Source: Pleurocapsales cyanobacterium LEGE 10410 | Lineage (GTDB): Bacteria > Cyanobacteriota > Cyanobacteriia > Cyanobacteriales > Xenococcaceae | Reading direction: 5' to 3' | DNA length: 35,328 nt | Assembly: GCA_015207195.1 (NCBI GenBank) | Contig: JADEXJ010000058.1 | Coordinates: 1 to 35,328 of the forward strand | Shown: in pieces, positions 1-6,904 of the stretch | Layout: the number at the start of each line of letters is the position of its first letter | Position numbering within the stretch: the first letter of the stretch is position 1 | Made by a program: the position numbers and the translations under genes | The notes under the pieces: generated by a model | Databases searched by the model: none | Seen by the model: only the letters and a program-made list of their open reading frames with translations | Told to the model about the DNA's origin: nothing

Positions 1-69
1 TCCCCATCCCGTGTCTCCCTATCAACCTCAATAAACAACTCGCGCGTTCCCTAGCGTCTTAAAAAGAAC

Positions 70-119
70 GGCGCGTTGCGCCATCGTCATGCGTAGCATG
101 ACTTTGCCCCGATTGGGGC
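70..119. repeat. three tandem perfect hairpins (REP-like element)
   Basis: Three short perfect stem-loops follow one another within 50 bases. The first is GGCGC/GCGCC at 70-82 with loop GTT, the second is GTCATGC/GCATGAC at 86-102 with loop GTA, and the third is GCCCC/GGGGC at 106-119 with loop GATT. There is no T-tract after the last stem, so it is not an ordinary terminator. It resembles the structured dispersed repeats of cyanobacterial genomes, but no second copy is visible in this window, so calling it a repeat family is inference. Confidence 0.6.
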
Positions 120-158
120 TGTGGGTCGCTCGTCAAATTAAATACCTGACAGCTTAGA

Positions 159-392
159 GTGACCGACGTTAATGATTATTTGCCCTACAGAGTACCTGAA
201 GTTTGGCTCTTTAAGAGCGATAAAGTAACGATTTACGGTTTGGATGGCGATCGCTATCTGGTTCGAGAGCGCAGTCGGTTTTTTCCTGGCTTTGCCGTTC
301 TCGATCTGATTGACGAGTGTTTTGAGGTTGCTGATCGTAGCAATACTAGTAGGGCAGTTCGGCAATTGCGTCAGAAACTTGAATCGTACTAA
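159..392 (+). pseudogene. Uma2 (DUF820)-like endonuclease fold, 3' fragment
   Basis: The 77 codons read like the C-terminal third of the Uma2/DUF820 proteins that are very abundant in cyanobacteria. A VPEVWLF strand is followed by a YGLDGDRY segment and a helical tail containing ALRxL-like spacing (AVRQLRQKL). Intact family members are about 180-200 aa and carry the PD-(D/E)XK-like core upstream. Here a stop lies at 147-149 in the same frame, and the upstream DNA is a hairpin element rather than coding sequence. The GTG at 159 is only the first possible start. I read this as a decayed remnant. The family call rests on pattern memory. Confidence 0.5.
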
Positions 393-695
393 GTTATCTC
401 AGGGCAACTATAGTCTTCGGCTCGTAAGTAGCGAGTAGCGAGTAGCGAGTAGCAAGTAGCAAGTAACGAGTAGCAAGTAACGAGTAATTCACTGGTGAGT
501 GAAACCGTGACTTTAGTTCTAGAAAATATTCATAAATCATATGGCAAAAAATAGCACTTGACATGATATTGTATACATAATGGAAAAGTGTGCGCCAAAC
601 GAACCTGCTTGCTGTAAGGCATAGTTGTAGCAAACGGAAACTAAACAGAAACAATAGTATCGATAGACGAATCGAGAAACTTTACCTAAAATCCC
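393..695. other. intergenic region with heptamer repeat
   Basis: These 303 bases lie between the Uma2-like fragment and the end of dndD. They hold the tandem heptamers at 426-488 and AT-rich sequence around 540-590. A TTGACA sits near 557, but nothing acceptable is placed as a -10 downstream of it. I see no convincing gene and no clear terminator for the dnd operon. Confidence 0.5.
426..488. repeat. short tandemly repeated heptamer (STRR), 9 units
   Basis: There are nine consecutive 7-base units of the form (A/G)AGTA(G/A)C: AAGTAGC, then three GAGTAGC, then AAGTAGC, AAGTAAC, GAGTAGC, AAGTAAC and GAGTAAT. This is a typical cyanobacterial STRR array in intergenic DNA. Copy number in such arrays varies between strains. 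Confidence 0.85.
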
Positions 696-2675
696 CTACC
701 AAAAATAACCTTGCTTGACCGTGGTTTGACGTTTATCAGGACTGTATTCGAGTAAGTATTCTTGAGCAATAACTTCTTGTTCTCTGAGTAAGTTGACTTC
801 TTGCTTGCCAATCTCCGTATCGGTGGATAGCAGAATTACCTGATGGGAGGCGGTAGGAAAATATCGCTCGACCAAATTGTGACGGTGAGAGGAATCTAGT
901 CTACCTAAGGGAGTGTCGATCGCAATGGGTAAATTTCGTCCTGATACCCTAGCTAAACCCCACAAAAAAGCGATCGCCAGTAGTTGTTTTTCTCCCGCAG
1001 ACAGACGTTGTTTGGGTAAAAATTGCCCTTGAGGATCGTAGAGAGAAATGCGGAAGCTATCGCGATCGATGACTACCTTGTGAACCAAATTTGTCTTGTG
1101 TAGTAAATAGCGAAAACATTCAGTTACTTCCACCTCCAGCTTGTTTAACTTCTTGAGAGTTAGTCTTTCTCGAAACTCGTCAAGAGTTTTTTGTACCTTC
1201 GCCACAGAATTAATAATATGCTCGTCGTTGGCAATGCTGATATTTGACTCGCTATAGTTTTTTAATTCTTTTTTAGTACTGTCAATCTCGCGTTCTAACT
1301 GCCGATCCAAATACTGGGCGCGATCGTATTCTAGCTGGCACTTATCCAACTTCTTTTGCGCGGTAGTTAAGGCATCATTCAATTTCTGATAGGCTTCTGG
1401 CGGTGCTGCGATCGCCAGTTGTTTTTCCAAGCTAACAAGTTCAATTTCCCGTTGTCTTAATTCGGCTATGGTTGTCCGTGTCTGCTGAATTTTTAGTGGC
1501 AATTGATTGTTGATTACCCCAGAAAACTGCTTCAGGGTTTCGTCATCTATACCTAGATACGCTTTTCCCTGTAACTGGAGAACTTCATCTAATTTGCGGT
1601 CTTCTTGTTCTAAAAAGAAATCAATTTTATCCAAATGTTCTGCTGACAGAGGCAATTGTTCCAAAAATATAAACAGGCGATCGTCCCGTTGTTTGATAAC
1701 ATTTTGTGCTTGCTGTAGCTGTTCCCGTTTAATTTCTTGGTTCGCCTGTAATTCAGCTTGCTGTAGTAACGGTAGAATTAACTGCAACGGTAAACTGGTT
1801 GCAGAAAGTTCAATTAAAGCGTTTCTTTGTTGCTCAATCTGTATCCTAGTATCACTAATTTCTGCTTCTAATTTACTGCGATCGGCTGCTATTTTGCCCC
1901 CTTCAGTCCGAAACTTGTTATATGCCGTCTTCTGTTTCTTTTGCGCTTTAACCAGTTGCTGTTGTGCCTCGGTAATTGTCTTCAACGACTCTTGCTTCCG
2001 CTGTTCTAGCTGCGTCAATCTAGCTTCAATTTCTTCAATAGTTTTTAGCTGGGATTTACTCGCTAGGGACTTGCGTTTGCGACTTAGCAATACTTCCAAA
2101 TCAACCGCTAACTTTTCCGCTAATTCCAAACCCAACAGGTTAGATATCGCCTCGACTACAGACTGGGGTGGTGTATCCAATTCTGCTAACTCTTTTACCT
2201 GTTCCCCATCAAAGAGAAACAGATTAGAAATACCCAAAGGAAGAATATTTTCCACATATTCATCCCAGGTTTTCGCTAAAGCATCATCGTAATCATTATC
2301 TACTTTGACGCTCAAACTATCCTTACCATCGTGGTTTTTATCCCAAGCGCGAATGATGTGAAACTCTTTCCACTGATGATCGACAATATATTCAAAAGAA
2401 AGTTCAATAACCGTTAACTCTTTGCCCTCTGCTTGACTATTAATCGACTGAGTCAAAAAATTACCATAACCCAAATTACCCCTAGTAGAACACTTTGCTC
2501 TCTGTCCATATAACGCTAACCGAATTGCATCCATCAAAGTCGTTTTTCCGCCACCATTCATGCCTCCAAACAGCACGATCGAACTCATCAGATTATTATC
2601 CGCAGGACGTAAATTAATGACGTTACGCTTGGCATAAGCCCCAAAGTTTTCTAGTACCAGTTGGGTGAAGATCAT
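696..2675 (-). CDS. dndD: DNA phosphorothioation protein DndD, SMC-like ATPase
   Basis: This 659-aa ABC/SMC-type ATPase has the layout of DndD, which works with DndC in replacing a non-bridging backbone oxygen of DNA by sulfur. The N-terminus ENFGAYAKR is followed by Walker A GGMNGGGKTT (about 37-46) and the DndD-typical FLFDGEQV (153-160). A long coiled coil spans about 205-480. The ABC signature LSAGEKQ starts at 558, and Walker B LPIAIDTPLGRLD lies around 582-594. No CxxC zinc hook is visible in the coiled coil, unlike the second ATPase of this operon. It is the last gene of the operon, 74 bases after dndC. No Shine-Dalgarno precedes the ATG; heptamer repeats fill that spacer. DndD is the closest family by motifs and by its DndC neighbour. 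Confidence 0.85.
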   Translation of the reverse strand: MIFTQLVLENFGAYAKRNVINLRPADNNLMSSIVLFGGMNGGGKTTLMDAIRLALYGQRAKCSTRGNLGYGNFLTQSINSQAEGKELTVIELSFEYIVDHQWKEFHIIRAWDKNHDGKDSLSVKVDNDYDDALAKTWDEYVENILPLGISNLFLFDGEQVKELAELDTPPQSVVEAISNLLGLELAEKLAVDLEVLLSRKRKSLASKSQLKTIEEIEARLTQLEQRKQESLKTITEAQQQLVKAQKKQKTAYNKFRTEGGKIAADRSKLEAEISDTRIQIEQQRNALIELSATSLPLQLILPLLQQAELQANQEIKREQLQQAQNVIKQRDDRLFIFLEQLPLSAEHLDKIDFFLEQEDRKLDEVLQLQGKAYLGIDDETLKQFSGVINNQLPLKIQQTRTTIAELRQREIELVSLEKQLAIAAPPEAYQKLNDALTTAQKKLDKCQLEYDRAQYLDRQLEREIDSTKKELKNYSESNISIANDEHIINSVAKVQKTLDEFRERLTLKKLNKLEVEVTECFRYLLHKTNLVHKVVIDRDSFRISLYDPQGQFLPKQRLSAGEKQLLAIAFLWGLARVSGRNLPIAIDTPLGRLDSSHRHNLVERYFPTASHQVILLSTDTEIGKQEVNLLREQEVIAQEYLLEYSPDKRQTTVKQGYFW

Positions 2676-2680
2676 TTTTT

Positions 2681-2706
2681 TTAGCTGTTAGCTATTAGCT
2701 ATTAGC
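2681..2706. repeat. short heptamer repeat in dndC-dndD spacer
   Basis: Three full units and a partial one of TTAGCTA-type heptamers (TTAGCTG, TTAGCTA, TTAGCTA, TTAGC) lie immediately upstream of the dndD start. They occupy the place where a ribosome binding site would be expected. Confidence 0.7.
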
Positions 2707-2749
2707 CCTAGTTATAAATTTTTTGTTGCTTTTACAATAAGATGAGGGT

Positions 2750-4306
2750 TTATTTTTCATTACTACCAGAAAACTTCATGCTTCCCCAGGTAAGCTGCTT
2801 GACTTTTTCGACATCTCCTTCACTCGATGCAGCTTTTAAATCTCTTGTTTGGTGTGCATTGGCGATCGCTTCTTCCTTACTCCTAGAACTAGTATTAAAG
2901 CACTCTTCCAGACTTTCATAAATACCCACACGACGATATTTAGTATAATACTGCCTTTCCGTATCCAACAGCTTCGCCATCAACTCCAGGTGCATCTCAT
3001 CATCGCTACAAATCTCTTCTAAAATATCCCACTCATCACCACCCAATAACTTCTGATCCATTCCCACACGGATATCCTCAAACACCTCTCCCGTCACCTC
3101 CCGATAGATACGCGGTAGACTATCATCAAACTCATGCTTCTCCTCTAGCCAAATTCTTCTAATCTCACTCAACTCTTCAGGAGTAATCAGGCTAATATCC
3201 TTAAATTCCTCTGGTGCATTCTCTCTCACCTGTACTTGCGCTTCTAATACTTTTCTCAACCATGTCTCTCGCCATTTTTTAGTATAAGGTCCAGGAATAG
3301 GTTCGATCGAAGTTTCGCCATCTTTATTTCGTTCAAACAACTGTACATTACCATGCAACCGACGAAAATCTCTCCTATGGCGATCGCTTTTCACTTCCAA
3401 CTCATTACGAATATCTAATAAAGGCTGCAACCATTCTTTCTCTTCATCATTCTGGATCATCGCCTCCATTGACTTATCTTTACTTACCATCGTGCATACC
3501 CAACAGCCGAACCGCGAGTCACCACAACTTGGAGTTGATGTATCAACTACCATCGGACATTCATTATCAGCAGTTGCACCCCGATACATAGAGAATAAAT
3601 CATTGTTATTTCCACCCCAAGGATTTTCCCACTGCATCAAATACATCCAAACTTCGTTGGTAGTCCAATCTTCAATAGGAAGATAAATTAAAGAGTTAGG
3701 ACGACTGGGGTTAGCATTGAGGCGATCGCGTACTCGCCACTGCCGATGTTTTTCCATATTTTTCGCCCGTTTGGAACTTTCTGCTTTACGAGTTCCCAAG
3801 GCTAAAATTATCTCTCCGCTTTTACGGATAATTTCGCGGATAAATGAATCAGCAGGCTTTATCTTAAGGCGATCGGTACACCATCTAAATCTATTTCTGG
3901 GTGACGGATAACCTTTACCCATCAAACAAACCCAAAACCGATCCTTTACTTCAGGAAAAGTTATATGAGGTATAATTGGCATCTGCTGCTTTTGTGCAGC
4001 TATCTTCATCTGTTTGATACATCTGTTCACCCAAGCTGTAACTATGGGATTTTCTACCAGGGTATCGTTGGTAATAACGTGGATAGTTTTAGTTCTTTTT
4101 TCTACGGGTAAGGCTGCGATCGCATTCCAAATGAGTTGCAGTACACAGCTACTATCTTTTCCTCCACTCCAACCAATGACAAATGGTATTTCGTCTTGAC
4201 AATATAGTTCCTGAATTTCCTGAGTCAAATTATCTACATCTTCTACTAAATTTTTAACAGTGCGTTGAATTAACTCTGGTTGTTCGATCTTTTCTTTTGT
4301 TGTCAT
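2750..4306 (-). CDS. dndC: DNA phosphorothioation protein DndC (PAPS-reductase-like)
   Basis: This 518-aa protein is of the adenine-nucleotide alpha-hydrolase/PAPS reductase superfamily. The PP-loop IGWSGGKDSS lies at about 44-53. Cysteines that could ligate the Fe-S cluster known in DndC are C143 (RWCTDRLK), C250 (NECPMV) and the cluster CGDSRFGCWVC at 261-271. The helical C-terminal half, with LLGGDEWDILEEI, is typical of DndC. In the Dnd pathway DndC activates the DNA backbone with ATP and passes on sulfur delivered by a cysteine desulfurase (DndA/IscS). No desulfurase is in this window, so a chromosomal one elsewhere must be assumed. The gene starts 24 bases after the 136-aa gene and lies within the same leftward operon. 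Confidence 0.92.
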   Translation of the reverse strand: MTTKEKIEQPELIQRTVKNLVEDVDNLTQEIQELYCQDEIPFVIGWSGGKDSSCVLQLIWNAIAALPVEKRTKTIHVITNDTLVENPIVTAWVNRCIKQMKIAAQKQQMPIIPHITFPEVKDRFWVCLMGKGYPSPRNRFRWCTDRLKIKPADSFIREIIRKSGEIILALGTRKAESSKRAKNMEKHRQWRVRDRLNANPSRPNSLIYLPIEDWTTNEVWMYLMQWENPWGGNNNDLFSMYRGATADNECPMVVDTSTPSCGDSRFGCWVCTMVSKDKSMEAMIQNDEEKEWLQPLLDIRNELEVKSDRHRRDFRRLHGNVQLFERNKDGETSIEPIPGPYTKKWRETWLRKVLEAQVQVRENAPEEFKDISLITPEELSEIRRIWLEEKHEFDDSLPRIYREVTGEVFEDIRVGMDQKLLGGDEWDILEEICSDDEMHLELMAKLLDTERQYYTKYRRVGIYESLEECFNTSSRSKEEAIANAHQTRDLKAASSEGDVEKVKQLTWGSMKFSGSNEK

Positions 4307-4330
4307 AATTCAGGTTTATTCAGATTTAGA

Positions 4331-4741
4331 TTAATCATTAATCATTCGCCAAATATCTCGTTGAATTTGAGACGTAGAGGTTTTATCCTTCCACTTTTGT
4401 TGTAATAACTGAATACCAATTTCTGCATATTTAGTTAACAGCTTCATTACCTCGGCACTATTTTCGGGTTCTGGTTGATGATTGTGTTTGCAAATAGCGT
4501 ATATTCCTGCTTCTAAAGCTAGGCGAACATCGTCATCAAGGCGATACACTTCTACTAAACTATTTGACCTACTCGGCAGAGATTGAGAAACATCTGCATT
4601 TTGTTTGATAGCATAGGTAGCAGCGAAAACATAGGCATCAATTGCCCGCTTAAAAACTTGTTTCTTATCTACTAAATAATCTAGGTATCCTTTAGCTTCA
4701 GATGTAGCAGCGAATTTTTTAGTGATATCTAAACGTTTCAT
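4331..4741 (-). CDS. small helical Dnd-operon protein, possibly DndE-like
   Basis: The protein is 136 aa and mostly helical by composition. The start MKRLDITKKFAATSE is followed by a putative helix with VFKRAIDAYVFAATYAI, then LDDDVRLALEAGIYAI and EVMKLLTKYAEIGIQLLQQKW. The ATG overlaps the TGA of the upstream ATPase (ATGA), so the two are probably translationally coupled. Position and size fit DndE, the small helical partner of DndCD. The final GIQLL helix resembles the Gl-x-LL end of DndE, but the GREFN-type core I would expect in standard DndE is absent. DndE-like is therefore an inference. It could be a separate family tied to the second ATPase. Confidence 0.6.
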   Translation of the reverse strand: MKRLDITKKFAATSEAKGYLDYLVDKKQVFKRAIDAYVFAATYAIKQNADVSQSLPSRSNSLVEVYRLDDDVRLALEAGIYAICKHNHQPEPENSAEVMKLLTKYAEIGIQLLQQKWKDKTSTSQIQRDIWRMIND

Positions 4742-6708
4742 TCCTCAACCTCAACAACAGAACCATCTTTTATTCCTCCTAATCTCTTGATTTTGTGGAT
4801 TTGCGCAATATTAGGTTTTAATGCTTTCAAAAGATGGTCAGGTAAATCTCTATCCGTTGCTAACAATATCACTTGAGAGGGTATTTGAGGCAAAGACTTA
4901 ACTATATTTTCCTGATGAATTCCGTCTAGCTTACCAAATGGAGTATCCATCATCAAGGGGGCAGCTTTACCCGAAGCTAAATTAAGTCCTGCAATGAAAG
5001 CAAACACCAAAGCTTCTTTTTCTCCTTCGCTGAGAGATTCGGGATTTACAATATCGCCGTTAATTTGTTTGACTCTCAAATTGTAGCCGTTTCTCAAAAT
5101 CACACCTTCATATTCATCTTGTTTGTTAGTGACTAAATGATGAAGGCGAGAAGCCTCATGTTCTATGGTTTGCTGACAGTTTTCCGTATACCAATCAATC
5201 AACTCCTCTGCTGCCTTATAAAGTCCTTGGGCTAGCTGAGACTGTTTGTTCAGTATTAATGTTTGGCGATCGCTATTTAGTAACTCACTTCTTTGCCTTT
5301 TGAGCTCGTTTTGCTGCTTTTCTAATGATTCTATTTCGTTACGCAACCGTTCGATTTTTCTGTCGGTTTCCCGAAGAGATTGTTCCTGCTGACCGATTTT
5401 ACGCCAAATTTCATCAGTTTCTGTCTCTGATACTCCTTTAGTTTCTTTTTTAAAATCCTCTATTACTTGTTTATTTTCTTCAATATCATCTTCAAAGCCA
5501 TCACGTTTCAATAAAAGTCCTTCTATGTCTGGAACTTTATACTTGGAAATTCTGTTTAGATCGATACGCAAGCTTTCAATACGAGAATTTTCTTCTGTTA
5601 TAATTCCTGCCTCTTCAATATTTTTTAGTTGTTGCGAGATGAAATTATATTCTTTTTCACGAATACAGTTACCACATACACAAGTATCTGCTTTAAGCAA
5701 CTCTCTCAACTGGTCAACTGATATAGAAATTCTAGTATTAGTCAGAGTTTTAGTTTGTAAATCATCTGCCATTTCCTTGACAAATTTCCGCATCATGGGG
5801 ATAGAAGCATTTTCCAGAACTTTAGCTATATCGCGATTAACTTGTTCGATCTGTTCTATTAGACTTTGTTGTTCGATATTTAACTCTTTTATTTTATCTA
5901 ATTTATCCTTGAGTTCTTTAATCTGATTTGCTCTTTCGTTTATGTCGTCAAGTATCTTATTTTCTTGGTTATATTCTTCAATTACAGTTTGTAATTGATC
6001 TCTTTTGGTAGCAATTTCATGGTTTTGCTGAAATAGCTTGATATTGATCTGCTGTAACTCTACATTATCTGACTCAGCCTGTTTAATTTTATCTTCAAAT
6101 TTTTTAACTACGTTTCCAGTATCTTTTTTAAGATTTACAATTTCTGGAATTCCTAGAATACTCTCTATTGCTTTACGAGTTTCTTGCGTTTGAGTAATAT
6201 TAGAGTACTCTTGAATTTTCTCACCATCAAAGAAAAAAAATTCTCTGCACGAACGAGGTAAAAGTGAATCTATTCGTTCTCGCGAACTTTCTTTTTGTTT
6301 ACCGTTTAAATTAAAAGAAGCTTCTGACACTTCAGCATAGAAGGTGTTACCTCTCCTTGCTCTTTTTGCTGTTCTACTAATAATATAATTTTGCTTTCCT
6401 CTTTGTAGCGTTAAGCTAACAGATAATTCTAAATCAGGATTGGTTTTAACATTATGGTAATAAAAATAACCCTGTTTTTCTGCTGATTTTTCTTGCGTAT
6501 CGATTTCAGCCTTAATTAGTTTTTTGGGAGAAATTACTTCATTACCATAGAGACACCACAAAATTGCTTCTAAAATAGAAGTTTTACCATAGCCATTATA
6601 TCCCCAAACTACCCAAATGTTCTTATCTGTATTGAGATTAAATTCAATAATTTGGTTTTCGTAGCATTTCCAATTTTGCAGATGAATCTTTTTAATTTGC
6701 AGCGTCAC
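4738..6708 (-). CDS. second DndD-like SMC ATPase with zinc hook
   Basis: This 656-aa protein starts with GTG, 22 bases after the small gene upstream. Walker A GYNGYGKTS lies at 36-44, FFFFDGEKIQEY at about 157-168, a signature LSEGEKEALVFAF in the last quarter, and Walker B PLMMDTPFGKLDG after it. Two coiled-coil arms flank a CVCGNC cluster at 343-348, almost exactly mid-protein, as expected for a Rad50-type zinc hook. The ATPase therefore probably dimerises through the hook. It differs from the hookless DndD downstream in sequence and architecture, so it is not a recent duplication. It is likely to act on DNA with the helicase-nuclease encoded two genes upstream. Whether it belongs to modification or restriction is not settled by sequence. 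Confidence 0.8.
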   Translation of the reverse strand: MTLQIKKIHLQNWKCYENQIIEFNLNTDKNIWVVWGYNGYGKTSILEAILWCLYGNEVISPKKLIKAEIDTQEKSAEKQGYFYYHNVKTNPDLELSVSLTLQRGKQNYIISRTAKRARRGNTFYAEVSEASFNLNGKQKESSRERIDSLLPRSCREFFFFDGEKIQEYSNITQTQETRKAIESILGIPEIVNLKKDTGNVVKKFEDKIKQAESDNVELQQINIKLFQQNHEIATKRDQLQTVIEEYNQENKILDDINERANQIKELKDKLDKIKELNIEQQSLIEQIEQVNRDIAKVLENASIPMMRKFVKEMADDLQTKTLTNTRISISVDQLRELLKADTCVCGNCIREKEYNFISQQLKNIEEAGIITEENSRIESLRIDLNRISKYKVPDIEGLLLKRDGFEDDIEENKQVIEDFKKETKGVSETETDEIWRKIGQQEQSLRETDRKIERLRNEIESLEKQQNELKRQRSELLNSDRQTLILNKQSQLAQGLYKAAEELIDWYTENCQQTIEHEASRLHHLVTNKQDEYEGVILRNGYNLRVKQINGDIVNPESLSEGEKEALVFAFIAGLNLASGKAAPLMMDTPFGKLDGIHQENIVKSLPQIPSQVILLATDRDLPDHLLKALKPNIAQIHKIKRLGGIKDGSVVEVEE

Positions 6709-6730
6709 CTAATGCCATCCTTAATCAATT

Positions 6731-6886
6731 TTATGTTTCTGAATATATTTCAATTAGTTGAATGATTTTCGGAACTAGTTGTCGATTTTTTGAAACAACT
6801 TTTTCTTTTTCCATCTCTATTGCCTCTAATAACAAAGTAGGAGGAATATTATATTTTTTAGCCAATTCTTTAATTTTGTCTTCCAT
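6731..6886 (-). CDS. 51-aa conserved-looking small protein of the Dnd operon
   Basis: The ATG at 6886 opens a 51-codon frame that ends with TAA at 6731. It begins MEDKIKELAKKYNIPP and ends IIQLIEIYSET, is rich in Lys and Glu, and probably forms two helices. It fits tightly between its neighbours, 18 bases after the helicase stop and 22 bases before the GTG of the hook ATPase. Without it the operon would have a 196-base hole. The N-terminus (helix, Pro-Pro, helix) looks like a small DNA- or protein-binding helical hairpin. From memory, tiny proteins of this kind accompany other DNA-modification operons, but I cannot name a family with certainty. Confidence 0.6.
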   Translation of the reverse strand: MEDKIKELAKKYNIPPTLLLEAIEMEKEKVVSKNRQLVPKIIQLIEIYSET

Positions 6887-6904
6887 TGAATTCTATTTAA
6901 ATAG

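Noticed and set aside
557-585. TTGACA followed by TATACATAAT as a promoter
   Set aside because: The spacing between the boxes is far from 17 bases and no gene lies downstream in that direction except the end of dndD.
1507-2292. Long rightward open frame opposite dndD
   Set aside because: It is rich in Cys and Ser, has no family resemblance, and lies wholly inside a well-supported gene on the other strand.
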